A DNA stretch of 64,000 bases from Rhodobacteraceae bacterium LNNU 3342 (GCA_008711135.1 VUAW01000003.1:186001-250000); one strand, 5' to 3'; counted from the first letter of the stretch, positions 39,501-48,050 are shown. Notes: generated by a model from the sequence alone, not told the origin. Numbers and translations: made by a program.

Positions 39501-39878
39501 GGAATGGATCGTCTGGATCTTGAGCCCGCCGGGCGTTTCGATCGCGCGGGCAAACAGCCGCCGCGCCTGCCGCAGCACCTCGCCGCCTGCGCGGCTGTCG
39601 GCGCCCAGTTCCGCCAGCGCGGCGCGGAGCGCGTCATCCTCCAGCATCGCCCATTCGCCCAGGCGGCGGAACAGGCGGTTCTGCATCTCGTTGGCCGCGG
39701 CCTTCGTGTAGGTCAGGCACAGGATGCGCTGCGGCTGCACCCCGCTCAGCAGTAGGCGGGCCACGCGGTCGGTGAGCACCCGGGTCTTGCCCGACCCGGC
39801 ATTGGCCGAAAGCCAGGTGGAACCGGCGGGATCGGCGGCCTGAACCTGGCGTTCGCTGGCGGCATTGCGGGCCATCAT
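36519..39878 (-). CDS. addA: Double-strand break repair helicase-nuclease AddA
   Basis: 1119 residues from the ATG at 39878, which overlaps the addB stop as ATGA. UvrD-type helicase motifs: SANAGSGKTRVLTDRV (Walker A, about residues 23-38), ILCLTYTKAAANEMQNR, the Walker B region HILVDEAQDTSPGQW, FVVGDKKQSIYSFQGAD, and RVMTVHGAKGLEAPVV. The C-terminal RecB-type nuclease has VLAVDYKSN. With AddB it resects double-strand ends for RecA, replacing RecBCD. Confidence 0.96.
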   Translation of the reverse strand: MMARNAASERQVQAADPAGSTWLSANAGSGKTRVLTDRVARLLLSGVQPQRILCLTYTKAAANEMQNRLFRRLGEWAMLEDDALRAALAELGADSRAGGEVLRQARRLFARAIETPGGLKIQTIHSFCASLLRRFPLEAGVTPQFTEMDDRAATLLRDEIVEHLAETAPALLDAVARYYTGESLTALTAELAARRAALTEPLDIAGARALFGLQGDYDVAQLQAEVFLGNEDALLDELIPVLKAGSSTDAKAGNRLAAVRDAPRMALLEEMECHFLYGSSAKEPYGAKLGKFPTKATRAALGHRIEQVENLMRRVESARPKRIALLAAERTCAMHRFAAAFLPEYAARKARRGWLDFDDLIHRAVALLTDPSVAQWVLFRLDGGVDHILVDEAQDTSPGQWRVIELLAQEFTAGQGARTEGRTIFVVGDKKQSIYSFQGADLRAFDRMRDHFGARLQAVDVPLANLTLEYSFRSSPAVLRLVDLTLEARASAGLGGEVRHIAFRDEMPGRVDLWPVVPPADKPEDRDWFDPVDILPAEHHNARLARQVAREIRRMIDSGTQIPTERGPRPVTEGDVLILVQRRSDLFHEIIRACKSEGLAIAGADRLKLGGELAVRDLQALLSFLATSEDELSLAAALKSPLFGWTEAQLYDLAQGRKGWLWEALRRRADEFPETMEILTDLRDHADFMRPYDLLERVLTRHDGRRCLLSRLGPEAEDGIDALLAQALAYERMDVPSLTGFLTWLATEEVEIKRQMDSAGNRIRVMTVHGAKGLEAPVVILPDTADRRPRQGGELLPLANGTLTWRMPADICPPELAEARERQRAEEAEENLRLLYVALTRAQSWLIICAAGEVKPGGDCWYAMVADGMNHAGAETLPMPDPEDGQMRRLFHGAWPEPTCRAEVAQAGAFILPGWLRDHAPAAVEPPKPLSPSDLGGAKALGGAEGLDEESARRRGRQLHLLLEHLPLYRQPSWPAMARDLLAAAEDGLIEEDLAPLLAEAQAVLGAPDLAFLFAGDALAEVDITADIAGQRLLGTIDRLIVGPDRVLAVDYKSNATLPAGPEQVPEGILRQMGAYAAALAQIYPDRQIETAILWTRAAKLMTLPHGLVASALARATTS

Positions 39879-42784
39879 CCGACATCCTCCGGGTTGGGCA
39901 GGTCGGTCATCTCCCACTCTCCATAGCGGGCGAGGTGGTCATAGTCGCCTGTGATGCGGTCCTCGAACACGGCGCGGCGGGCGGCAAAGCCCTGTTCGGG
40001 GCTCATGTAGGCGCCGATGAGCTTGTGAAGCTCGTCCCACGTGGCGCGGGTCAGGTCCTCGGTGATCAGGGTGGTTTCCTCCTTGGGCGAGGATCCGACG
40101 CCGATATAGGTGATTGTCTGCACCGGGCGCGGGCCCAGCTTGGAAAAGGCGCCGCGTTCGGCCATCGCGGCTTCCAGCAGAAGCTGCTTGTCGAAATGCT
40201 TCTGCTGTTTTTCCGTCGGTGGCGTGCCGCTCTTGTAGTCAAGGATGTGCAGGCTGCCGTCGGGCAATTCGTCGATCCGGTCGGGCTTGGCCGTCAGGCG
40301 GAAGCCGAAACGGTCAAGCGCCACGCCGCCTTTGTCCTCGATCAGCACGGACTGACCCGGGCGGCCGGCTTCTTGTGCCAGAAACCAGTCCGCCACACGG
40401 ACAATCCGCGCGAACCACAGCCGCTGCGCCGCGGGCCAGGGCACATCGTCCGCCAGAACCTGTTCGGCAAGCGTCAGCAGGCGCGTGCGGTCGCCCTTGC
40501 CGGTGCCGATGAATTCCTCGAACACGCGGTGCAGGACCGACCCGCGCAGCAGCGCGTCCGGCGTGGGGCGCAACGGCTGCAGCGGCTTCAGCCGCAGCAC
40601 ATATCGTGCGTAAACCGCATAGGGGTCGCGGATCAGCCGCGAAATCGCCGTCACCGGCAGTTCCTTTGGGCGCGCGTCTATCGGTGGGCGGGGCGCTGGG
40701 CGTGGTGCCGGGGGCTGGGGGATATAGTCGCTTTCCCACGCAGCGGCGAGGTCCAGTAGCCGCTGGCCGCGGACGCGCATCGCCTCCAATGCCGCCCTGC
40801 CGCCCTGCGGGCCCAGCCCGCCCAGCAGGTTCACCATCCGATTCAGCCAGCGCGACGGTACGGTTTCCGCCTCGGAGTCCCGGATGGCGCGGGTCAGCAC
40901 CACCTCGGGCGCGGCGATCGCCTGCTGGAAGTCATGGGCCGACAGGCCGATCCGCCGTTCCGGCAACAAAAGCCCCGTGTCGTGCCGCATCTGCCGGTTC
41001 AGCCACGGGTCCGGCGCAGGCGCCTGCGGCCAGATCCCGTCGTTGAGGCCGCCAAGGATCACCAGATCCGCCCCCTGCACCCGTGCTTCCAGTGTTCCCC
41101 AGATCATGATGCGGGGATGGACCTGCGGCGCCTCGCGCACCTCGGCCCCTTGCAGCACCGCGGTGAACAGGTCGTTGTAATCGGAAGGCGAGAACGGCCC
41201 GCCATGTGGCGCCTCTCGCTGCAGGTCCTCTACCACCCGCCGCGCACTCTGCCCTGCTTCCTTGAGCCACAGTTCGCCGGTACCGCCAGTGGGACCACCG
41301 GCCAAGGCTTCGGCCAAGGCCAGATGATGGGCGACGTGGTCGGCAAGCGGGCGGGTGCCTACCTCTGGCCCGTCCAGAAGCCCTGCCAGCCATTCCGCCC
41401 AAGCCAGCAGCGCGGGATCGCCCTTGGTCCCGGCCCATGTGACGATATCGGCCCCCGTCGGGAAGGCCGGCCCCTTCCGCCGCAGCTTCAACTCAAGGTC
41501 CCGCGTCCACAACAGGTGCGGGCCCCGGTCGGCTCCGGAATGGGTCAGCGGGTGCTTGAGCAGCGTCAGCAAGGCTTCAGCCGTCAGGCGTTCCCCGAAC
41601 AGCGCCGCGACATGGCGCAGGAACCGCCCCGGCGCCGAAAGCGCCAGCGGGCGGCCCGCGCTATCATCGGGCACGATGCCCCAGCGGTCCAGCGCTGCCG
41701 TCACCTGCCGGGTCAACATCCGGTCGGGGGTGATGAGCGCGGCACGCTCTCCCGCCTCGGCGGCTTCGCGCAGGCGGATGGCGATCGCCATCGCCTCGGC
41801 GCGGGGGGATGGAGCCTCCACCAGCGACATCCGCCGGGTGGCACGGTCCAGCCCCTCCAGGTGCCGCCCCTCGACCATCCACTGGTCGGTAACGGGCGCG
41901 GGGCGCAGGGCGAGCGAGATCAGCCGGTTACGCTCCGGGCACGGCGCCTCCACCCCATCCCAGGGCAGGACGTCGCCGGGTTCCAGCCCCATCACCTGCA
42001 TCATCCGGTAAAAGCGGTACTGGGGATGATCCTCAGCCGTCAGCGCATCACCAAGGCTGCCCCAGACCGGAGCCGGCATGTCGAAATCGAACCCTGGCAG
42101 CAGGATCGCCCCCTGCGGCAAGCGCGCCACCGCCTGCATCAGCAGCATCGTTGTACCACGCGAGCCGGTCGAACCCGCGATAATGATAGGATGCTGGGGC
42201 GGCGCGTCCTCCCACTTCGCGGCAAGGCGTTCGACCACAAGACGCTGGCGCGCCTCGGCATCCGGCGCCTCTGTCTGGCTGAAAAACCGGGTGACGATGC
42301 GGATGAAGGTCAGGCTGCGTTCCCAGTGGCGGGAATGGTTGGAAAGGTCCAGCGCCTCGATCCGGTCAGGGGGCACGCCTTCGCCCTGCATTTCGTCCAT
42401 CAGGGCGGCAAGGCTGTCGGCAAGGTCATAGATCGCGGCCCGGGGCGCCAGGTCGGGCTGTTGGTCCAGCAGCCGCGACACAAGCTGCGCCAGTTCCAGC
42501 CGCCGCCGCAGCGGTGGGACCGGAGGCGGCAGGTCGGCCATCGACACCTCACGTCCGAGGTCGGTGACCAGCCGCACCCGCGGCAGAAGCCGCGCGCCCT
42601 GGGCCGCGAACAGGTCGCGCACCCGGCGCTGCATCCGGCGGGTGTTCACGAACAGCTCGGCCCGGGCCATATCCTCGGGCGGGCGGCCCTCCATCCGGGC
42701 GCAGAACCCGCGGACAAGGCCCAGCGGGAAGTCAGCCCCCGCCGGCAGGGCAAAAAGACGTGCGCGATCGCTTGGCTCAAACAT
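39875..42784 (-). CDS. addB: Double-strand break repair protein AddB (alphaproteobacterial type)
   Basis: 969 residues. The N-terminal helicase-like part has a degenerate nucleotide loop, IIAGSTGSRGTTMLLMQAV, in which the Walker A Lys is replaced by Arg, so ATP hydrolysis by this subunit is doubtful. The C-terminal nuclease has GSLHILDYKSGTPPTEKQ (Asp and Lys of the catalytic core), then QLLLEAAM. The cysteines that form the iron-sulfur cluster in firmicute AddB are not seen. It overlaps the nucleotidyltransferase gene by eight bases and addA by four. Confidence 0.93.
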   Translation of the reverse strand: MFEPSDRARLFALPAGADFPLGLVRGFCARMEGRPPEDMARAELFVNTRRMQRRVRDLFAAQGARLLPRVRLVTDLGREVSMADLPPPVPPLRRRLELAQLVSRLLDQQPDLAPRAAIYDLADSLAALMDEMQGEGVPPDRIEALDLSNHSRHWERSLTFIRIVTRFFSQTEAPDAEARQRLVVERLAAKWEDAPPQHPIIIAGSTGSRGTTMLLMQAVARLPQGAILLPGFDFDMPAPVWGSLGDALTAEDHPQYRFYRMMQVMGLEPGDVLPWDGVEAPCPERNRLISLALRPAPVTDQWMVEGRHLEGLDRATRRMSLVEAPSPRAEAMAIAIRLREAAEAGERAALITPDRMLTRQVTAALDRWGIVPDDSAGRPLALSAPGRFLRHVAALFGERLTAEALLTLLKHPLTHSGADRGPHLLWTRDLELKLRRKGPAFPTGADIVTWAGTKGDPALLAWAEWLAGLLDGPEVGTRPLADHVAHHLALAEALAGGPTGGTGELWLKEAGQSARRVVEDLQREAPHGGPFSPSDYNDLFTAVLQGAEVREAPQVHPRIMIWGTLEARVQGADLVILGGLNDGIWPQAPAPDPWLNRQMRHDTGLLLPERRIGLSAHDFQQAIAAPEVVLTRAIRDSEAETVPSRWLNRMVNLLGGLGPQGGRAALEAMRVRGQRLLDLAAAWESDYIPQPPAPRPAPRPPIDARPKELPVTAISRLIRDPYAVYARYVLRLKPLQPLRPTPDALLRGSVLHRVFEEFIGTGKGDRTRLLTLAEQVLADDVPWPAAQRLWFARIVRVADWFLAQEAGRPGQSVLIEDKGGVALDRFGFRLTAKPDRIDELPDGSLHILDYKSGTPPTEKQQKHFDKQLLLEAAMAERGAFSKLGPRPVQTITYIGVGSSPKEETTLITEDLTRATWDELHKLIGAYMSPEQGFAARRAVFEDRITGDYDHLARYGEWEMTDLPNPEDVG

Positions 42785-43448
42785 CGTCGTTCAGCATCCG
42801 TTCGGCCTCGGCAATGCCTTCGGGATGGCCCACGTCGCACCAGCGGCCGGTGTGGATCGTGCCGTACAGCCGTCCCTGCGCCAGCATAGCATCCCAAACG
42901 CGGTTGAGGGAGAAAGCCTCCTCCTCAATTCCATCCAGCCCTTCCGGGCGGATGATCTGGGCGCCTGTATAGATCAGCGGCCCGCCCCGGGTGACCCGCC
43001 CGTCCGCGCCGATGGAAAAATCCCCGCCACGGGTATAGCCGCAGGCATCTTCAGGCCGCACCAGCAGCAGAAGCGCGCCCATTCCGTCCCGCCAGCCTGC
43101 GCGCAGCGTGTCAAACGGGTTCGCACCAGTCCAGACGGCGTCCGAGTTCAGGGTAAAGACCGGCCCCGGCCCAAGCTGCGGCAGCGCCTTGCGCAGCCCG
43201 CCCCCGGTTTCAAGGATCTGCGGCCATTCCAGCGACAGCGCCACGTCGCGCCCCGCCAGATGCGCCGCAAGCTGTTCGTGCCGGTAATGCAGGTTGACCA
43301 CCTTGCGCGGCACATCCGCCGCCAGATCCAGCGCATGGTCGATCAGCGGCTTGCCCGCGACCTCGATCAGCGGCTTGGGCCGGTCGGCGGTCAGGGCCCC
43401 CATCCGGGTGCCGAAGCCCGCGGCAAAGATCATCACCGCGTCTGGCAT
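42777..43448 (-). CDS. murU: Sugar-1-phosphate nucleotidyltransferase, MurU-like
   Basis: 223 residues. Nucleotidyltransferase signature AAGFGTRMGALTADRPKPLI (residues 9-28, with the catalytic Arg and the sugar-binding Lys), LETGGGLRKALPQLG, and FTLNSDAVW holding the metal Asp. Size and motifs match MurU, which makes UDP-MurNAc from MurNAc-1-phosphate in cell-wall recycling. The gene overlaps the kinase gene upstream, which would supply MurNAc-1-phosphate, so the pair looks like an amgK-murU salvage route. Other sugar substrates are possible. Confidence 0.72.
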   Translation of the reverse strand: MPDAVMIFAAGFGTRMGALTADRPKPLIEVAGKPLIDHALDLAADVPRKVVNLHYRHEQLAAHLAGRDVALSLEWPQILETGGGLRKALPQLGPGPVFTLNSDAVWTGANPFDTLRAGWRDGMGALLLLVRPEDACGYTRGGDFSIGADGRVTRGGPLIYTGAQIIRPEGLDGIEEEAFSLNRVWDAMLAQGRLYGTIHTGRWCDVGHPEGIAEAERMLNDDV

Positions 43449-44443
43449 CGGTCGCGGATCCGCTGCTGGCGTTCAGGCGTGGGTTCGGGAAGCAGCCGCA
43501 AGACCTCCTCCCGCAGGGAGGCAAGCGCGGGATGGGCAAGGTCGCGCATCAGGTGGCCCCAGACGCGCGGCATCAGGGCGATGTACTGCGGCTTGCCGTC
43601 CCGCAGCCAGAGCCGTGCAAAGACACCCAAGATGCGCAGGTTCCGCTGCGCCGCCAATGCCGCGCAGGCGGTGCCGAATTCCGCCACCGGCTGGTTCAGC
43701 GCCCGCGCCAATCGGTCCTGCATCGCCTGCGCCAAGTCCTGCGGCACGTCGCGGCGCGCATCTTCGGTCAGTGAAATCAGGTCATAGGCCGGGTGACCCC
43801 GCATCGCGCATTGGAAATCAAGCAGCCCCACGCGGGCAAGGCCTTCACGTTCCGGTAGCCAAATCAGGTTTTCAGCATGGTAATCCCGCAGGATCAGCCC
43901 TTCGTGATCAGGGGCATGCGCCTTCAGCGTCTGAGCTACCAATTCGGCAAAGGCTGCCCGATCGGTATCCTGACCAGTTGCGGCGGGCAGGTACCAATCC
44001 ACCGCCAGCGCGGCAAGATCCGCCATCAGCGGGACGTCATAGGCATCCAGCCCCTCGGGCGCAGGATGGCGCTGCAGTTCGGCGATCACATCGACGGCGG
44101 CGGCATAGACTGGTGTCTCCTGCGCGGGCTCGCGGGTCAGCAGCCGTGCGTAGAGGTCGTCGCCCAGATCTTCGAGCAGCAGGAAGCCGCGATCTTCATT
44201 CTCTGCCATGATGGCAGGTGCCGACAGGCCCAGCCCCTGCAGGTGCCGCGCGATGGCGGTAAAGGGACGCACGTCTTCCCCTGTCGCGGGATCGGCATCC
44301 ATCAGCACCGCCCGTTCACCAGAAGGCGAAACCAGGCGTTCGTACTTCCGGGGGGAGGCATCGCCTGCCAATGGGCTGCGGGCTGCGTCGCCCCAGCCGG
44401 CGGCTGCAAGAAAGGCGCGCGACAGCGCAGGCCGGTCAGTCAA
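43433..44443 (-). CDS. amgK: Anomeric sugar kinase, AmgK-like phosphotransferase
   Basis: 336 residues of the aminoglycoside-phosphotransferase fold. Motifs: GDASPRKYERLVSPSGE (nucleotide loop), FLLLEDLGDDLYARLL, the catalytic LILRDYHAENLIWLPE with Asp and Asn, and VGLLDFQCAMRGHPAYDL with the metal Asp. This is the pattern of AmgK, which phosphorylates MurNAc and GlcNAc at C1. It overlaps murU-like by 16 bases and tsaE by eight, so the three are translated together. The tsaE-amgK-murU order is also found in Pseudomonas-type salvage loci as I recall. Confidence 0.75.
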   Translation of the reverse strand: MTDRPALSRAFLAAAGWGDAARSPLAGDASPRKYERLVSPSGERAVLMDADPATGEDVRPFTAIARHLQGLGLSAPAIMAENEDRGFLLLEDLGDDLYARLLTREPAQETPVYAAAVDVIAELQRHPAPEGLDAYDVPLMADLAALAVDWYLPAATGQDTDRAAFAELVAQTLKAHAPDHEGLILRDYHAENLIWLPEREGLARVGLLDFQCAMRGHPAYDLISLTEDARRDVPQDLAQAMQDRLARALNQPVAEFGTACAALAAQRNLRILGVFARLWLRDGKPQYIALMPRVWGHLMRDLAHPALASLREEVLRLLPEPTPERQQRIRDRCQTR

Positions 44444-44918
44444 GGTCAGTCTCCGGGAACAGGGTGGAAAGACGCGGCACCCAGGGCGCCGGCGCCATGA
44501 CCGTCAGGATGCGCCCTTCACCCTGAAGGGCAAATTGAAGGCGCAAGGCGGAACGGGGACAGGCGCTGCCCAGACGTTCGGGCCATTCGATCAGGCAAAG
44601 CGCGTTCAGCAGCGCGTCGTCGAGCCCAAGCTCCAGCGCCTCGTCCGGATGGGTGAGGCGGTAAAGGTCGGCATGCCAGATCTCGGGTGCCTCTCCATAG
44701 GTCTGGACCAGGGTAAAGGTGGGCGAGGGAACCTCTTGATCCTGCCCCAGACGGGCCCGGATCAGGGCGCGCGCGAAGTGGCTTTTGCCTGCGCCGATCG
44801 GCCCGTCCAACAGCAGCACGTCGCCGGCGCCAAGATGCGGGGCCATCCGCGCGGCCAGGGCATCGGTGGCTGCCGGATCGGGCAGAGTCAGGACAAGGCG
44901 GGCGGCGGCATCGGTCAT
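44436..44918 (-). CDS. tsaE: tRNA t6A biosynthesis ATPase TsaE
   Basis: 160 residues. Walker A LDGPIGAGKSHFARALIRA (about residues 38-56), switch-like region VPSPTFTLVQTY and the ADLYRL segment with CLIEWPERLG, all diagnostic. TsaE works with TsaB and TsaD to put threonylcarbamoyl on adenosine 37 of tRNAs that read ANN codons. tsaD is at 54010; tsaB is not in the window. Confidence 0.94.
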   Translation of the reverse strand: MTDAAARLVLTLPDPAATDALAARMAPHLGAGDVLLLDGPIGAGKSHFARALIRARLGQDQEVPSPTFTLVQTYGEAPEIWHADLYRLTHPDEALELGLDDALLNALCLIEWPERLGSACPRSALRLQFALQGEGRILTVMAPAPWVPRLSTLFPETDLD

Positions 44919-44961
44919 CCCGGACCTTTACCGCGCCGCCCGCAGCCCCTGCAAGCGCCGA

Positions 44962-46506
44962 TCAGGCCGAGGCGCCTACCAGCCCCAGATCACGCAGCCC
45001 CGGCGCAGTCGCAGGGCGGAAGCCGATCATCAGTCCCCCGCCCACAAGCGGCGCCAGCCGGCAGGTAAGGGCGCGGCCGTCGCACATGGTGACGCTGCCC
45101 GACCAGTCTGCGCGGGCGCTGATCCGGCGGGGAAGTTCCGCCCAGACCGGGTCGGGGCGGCAGGCGTCCTGCCACTGGCGCAGGACGGCGGGTAGCCCCA
45201 CCTCGCCCAGCGTGGCGGCAGGGTCGCTGTTCCACAGCCGGGCATAGGCGCGGTTCGACATCGTGACTACCCCTGCAGGGGAGAAGACGACAATCGCCTC
45301 CTCCAGCGCGTCAAGCACCGCCTGCCCGGTTTCCAGTTCGGCGCGGAAGCGGCGGGTCAGGGTGATTTCGGCGCTGATATCTTCTACCAGGAAGGCCACG
45401 GCGCCATCCGCATGGGGGCGACCAGAAACGCGGTAGGTCTGGCCGCTGGGCAGCATCCAGGTTTCTTCATAGTTGCCCGGGGTGCCATGCTCCATCTCGG
45501 TGAACTGCTGGCGCCAGCTTTTATAGTCGCGCGGTTCTGGCAGCATCTGCCGGTCCCGCAGTTGGTCAAGGAATGCGGCCAGCGTTGGGCGGGCCGAAAG
45601 AAACTCCGCCCCCAGCGAGGTGAGGTCGGTCAGGGCAGGATTGAACAGCTGCAGCCGACGCTGACGGTCAAAGATGGCGAGACCCACGGGCAGATGCGCG
45701 AAGGTCTTGCCGAGGGTCTGCATGAAGCTGCGGTGGGCGCTTTCGGCCTGTACCGTCGCATCGGCGGGCATGGCGAAGAACAGCCTGTCCTGGTCAAGCG
45801 CGATGCAGTGGCAGTCGTACCAGCCCTGCTTCTCACCGCCGGGGTTGGTCAACTGCAGCCGCTGCGCGCTTCCGGTCCGGCGGCGTTCGGGGGCAAAAAG
45901 CACCGGCAGCGGCCAGCGCAGCGCCTCTCCGCGGCGGGTGGCCTGCACAAGATAGGCACGGTTCGCCCAGATCACGGAACCCTCCCCATCCTCGCGCCAG
46001 GCAAGAATCGGCGCATGTTCCATCGTTGCCCGCAGTGTCACCAGTTCCTCGGTCGTGGCGCGATAGCTCATGGCATCAAGGGTGACGACCTGCCCGTCGG
46101 CTTCGGCGTCCAAGAGCGTGACGCGCACCAGCCCGTCACGCCATTCAGCCAGCAGGTCAAGCCGGTCTGCCCCCTTGCCATTGCATGTCAGCGGCCCGCT
46201 GTCCTTCAGGGCTGCAAGGCGGGCGCCGATATCGGGAAATTGTGGCGCAAGATAGGCGACAAGTTGCGCCCAAGGCGTGCCCTCGACGGTGGAGGCCGCA
46301 AGCAGCGCCCGCGCCGGCGCCGTCGCGTCGACCAGCCTTTCGCCGTCGAAAAGAAAGACGGTGTCATCCTCCGCAGCATCGAAAAGCCCTGATTCGGCCG
46401 GACGGCCGCGGCCCAGCAACAGGTAAAGCGCTACCGTCGCCACCAAGGCCGATCCCATCGACGTACCGATCAGCACGAGGGCAAGCGTCAATCCATCCTG
46501 CGGCAT
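44962..46506 (-). CDS. divL: PAS-domain protein, DivL-like regulator without a kinase domain
   Basis: 514 residues from the ATG at 46506 (CAGGA eight bases upstream); a TTG at 46524 and an ATG at 46515 are in frame. One membrane helix at about residues 8-32, then three PAS-like units: VFLFDGERLVDATAPARALL, the middle AHLPVGLAIFDRQRRLQLFN and the last ALEEAIVVFSPAGVVTMSN. A histidine or tyrosine phospho-acceptor helix and an ATPase domain are absent, unlike Caulobacter DivL. In Rhodobacter capsulatus a PAS protein called DivL tunes CtrA activity and gene transfer agent production, and this gene's place beside regB supports orthology. A perfect CtrA-type site lies 46-62 bases upstream. Confidence 0.68.
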   Translation of the reverse strand: MPQDGLTLALVLIGTSMGSALVATVALYLLLGRGRPAESGLFDAAEDDTVFLFDGERLVDATAPARALLAASTVEGTPWAQLVAYLAPQFPDIGARLAALKDSGPLTCNGKGADRLDLLAEWRDGLVRVTLLDAEADGQVVTLDAMSYRATTEELVTLRATMEHAPILAWREDGEGSVIWANRAYLVQATRRGEALRWPLPVLFAPERRRTGSAQRLQLTNPGGEKQGWYDCHCIALDQDRLFFAMPADATVQAESAHRSFMQTLGKTFAHLPVGLAIFDRQRRLQLFNPALTDLTSLGAEFLSARPTLAAFLDQLRDRQMLPEPRDYKSWRQQFTEMEHGTPGNYEETWMLPSGQTYRVSGRPHADGAVAFLVEDISAEITLTRRFRAELETGQAVLDALEEAIVVFSPAGVVTMSNRAYARLWNSDPAATLGEVGLPAVLRQWQDACRPDPVWAELPRRISARADWSGSVTMCDGRALTCRLAPLVGGGLMIGFRPATAPGLRDLGLVGASA

Positions 46507-46550
46507 GCGAGTCATCCTGAGCAAATTTCCGCCGACCGTGGGGAGGATTA

Positions 46551-46567
46551 GTTAATACAACCTTAAC
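46551..46567 (-). promoter_or_regulatory. Perfect CtrA-type palindromic site upstream of divL-like gene
   Basis: GTTAATACAACCTTAAC: G-TTAA-N7-TTAA-C, a full match on both half-sites and on both strands. It lies in the 66 bases between the regB stop and the divL-like start. Another TTAAC follows six bases on (46573-46577), inside the regB stop codon, so a third half-site is present. CtrA consensus TTAA-N7-TTAAC is established for alphaproteobacteria. Confidence 0.65.
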
Positions 46568-46572
46568 GTGTT

Positions 46573-47940
46573 TTAACCGCTTGCAGAAAGCGGTTGATTT
46601 TCTCCTAACGCCTCGGGTTTCGTGGCAATCAGGTCGCAGGGCCAGACCACCTCTACGACCGCGCCGGATCGCGCGGGGCGCTCTGTCTCGTGCAGGAACG
46701 GATCCGCACCGTTGGCAAAGGAAAGCTCTGCCCCGGAACGCTCCAGAAGCGTCTTGGCGATGAACAGGCCCAAGCCCATGCCTTCGTATCCCGGCCGTGC
46801 CGGGTCGTTCTGGGACCGGCGGCGCACGAATGGGTCACCGATCCGGCCGAGAATATGCGGCGGGAAGCCGGGACCGTCATCCACGATCCGCAGCAGGATG
46901 TGGTCCTCGGTCCAGGCCGTATCGATCCAGACATTCGCCCGCGAAAAATCCACGGCATTCTGGATGAGGTTGCGCAGCCCATGCACGATTTCCGGCTTGC
47001 GCAGGATCAGCGGCTGCGCCCGCCCGGCGGATTCATCGATGTGGATCGTCTTGCCGCGGTTGGCATGGGGTTCTGCCGCTTCTCGCAGTATGGCAGACAG
47101 CGGCGCCTGCTGCATGTGCCGATCCGCCTTGCCCGCGCGGCCCATGGATCGCAGGATGTCACGGCAGCGGTCGGTCTGCTGGCGGATCAGTTCGATGTCG
47201 GCACGCAGGTCCGGGTCGTCGATTTCGTCGGCAAGTTCGCTGCTGACCAGCTTGATCGTCGCCAGCGGCGTGCCCAGTTCATGCGCCGCCGCGGCCACCA
47301 CCCCGGCAAGATCGGTCAGCTTCTGTTCCCGCGCCAGCGCCATCTGCGTCGCCAGAAGCGCGTCGCCCATGGAGCGGATCTCGCTTGCGACGCGCAGGGA
47401 ATAGAGGCCTAGGAACACGACCCCGATCACGATGGCCAGCCATGACCCCAGTTCGAAAAGCGCAGGGATGCGCAGAACCTCGCCCGTCACTAGGCGCAGC
47501 GGCACATAGACAAAGGCCAGAAGCGTGACCAGCGCGATCGCCGCCGCCCCCAGCAGCACCGTGCTGCGCGCCCGCAGCGCCGCGGCCGAAATCGTCACCG
47601 GCGCCAGAATCAGCAACGCGAAGGGGTTGTGCAGGCCCCCAGTCAGGTACAGCAGCAGGGCCAGCTGCGACAGGTCGAACAGGAAGGTCAGTGTGGCCTC
47701 GGTTTCCGTCAGGCGCTTGTTCTGGGGAAAGATCGCCACTGCCATCAGGTTGAAGATGACCGATGCGCCCACCGCCAGCACGCAAAGCCCAAGGTCAAGG
47801 TCGATCCCGTAGAAGCGGTAGGCCACCAGAATCGCCGTAAGCTGTCCGGAGATGGCCAGCCACCGCAGCACGATCAGCGTGCGCAGCCGGACCCATTCGG
47901 TTCGAGTGTCGCCGGGAAGAGCTGGGGTGGGTGTCGGCAT
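46573..47940 (-). CDS. regB: Redox sensor histidine kinase RegB/PrrB
   Basis: 455 residues. Six membrane helices in the first 200 residues; between helices lies the ubiquinone-binding GGLHNPF motif (about residues 100-106). H-box AAAAHELGTPLATIKL with the phosphorylated His220, the redox-active Cys259 in QTDRCRDILRSMG, an N-box HGLRNLIQNAVDFS and G-boxes DDGPGF and GMGLGLFIAK. It autophosphorylates under low oxygen and passes phosphate to RegA. It is divergent from senC; regA follows senC. Confidence 0.96.
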   Translation of the reverse strand: MPTPTPALPGDTRTEWVRLRTLIVLRWLAISGQLTAILVAYRFYGIDLDLGLCVLAVGASVIFNLMAVAIFPQNKRLTETEATLTFLFDLSQLALLLYLTGGLHNPFALLILAPVTISAAALRARSTVLLGAAAIALVTLLAFVYVPLRLVTGEVLRIPALFELGSWLAIVIGVVFLGLYSLRVASEIRSMGDALLATQMALAREQKLTDLAGVVAAAAHELGTPLATIKLVSSELADEIDDPDLRADIELIRQQTDRCRDILRSMGRAGKADRHMQQAPLSAILREAAEPHANRGKTIHIDESAGRAQPLILRKPEIVHGLRNLIQNAVDFSRANVWIDTAWTEDHILLRIVDDGPGFPPHILGRIGDPFVRRRSQNDPARPGYEGMGLGLFIAKTLLERSGAELSFANGADPFLHETERPARSGAVVEVVWPCDLIATKPEALGENQPLSASG

Positions 47941-48050
47941 TGGATCCTCGGGCGCTGGTGCCGCGGTGTCGCAGGCAGGACGGTGGGGCTTGTCCCCCGC
48001 GGGACGATAGGGGATTTAGACGACAGTACAGACAGTCCAAGGAGAAGGCG

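Noticed and set aside
47941-48050. RegA-binding site between regB and senC (GCGGTGTCGC)
   Set aside because: One half-site deviates from GCGNC and the spacing is zero; too weak against the GC-rich background.
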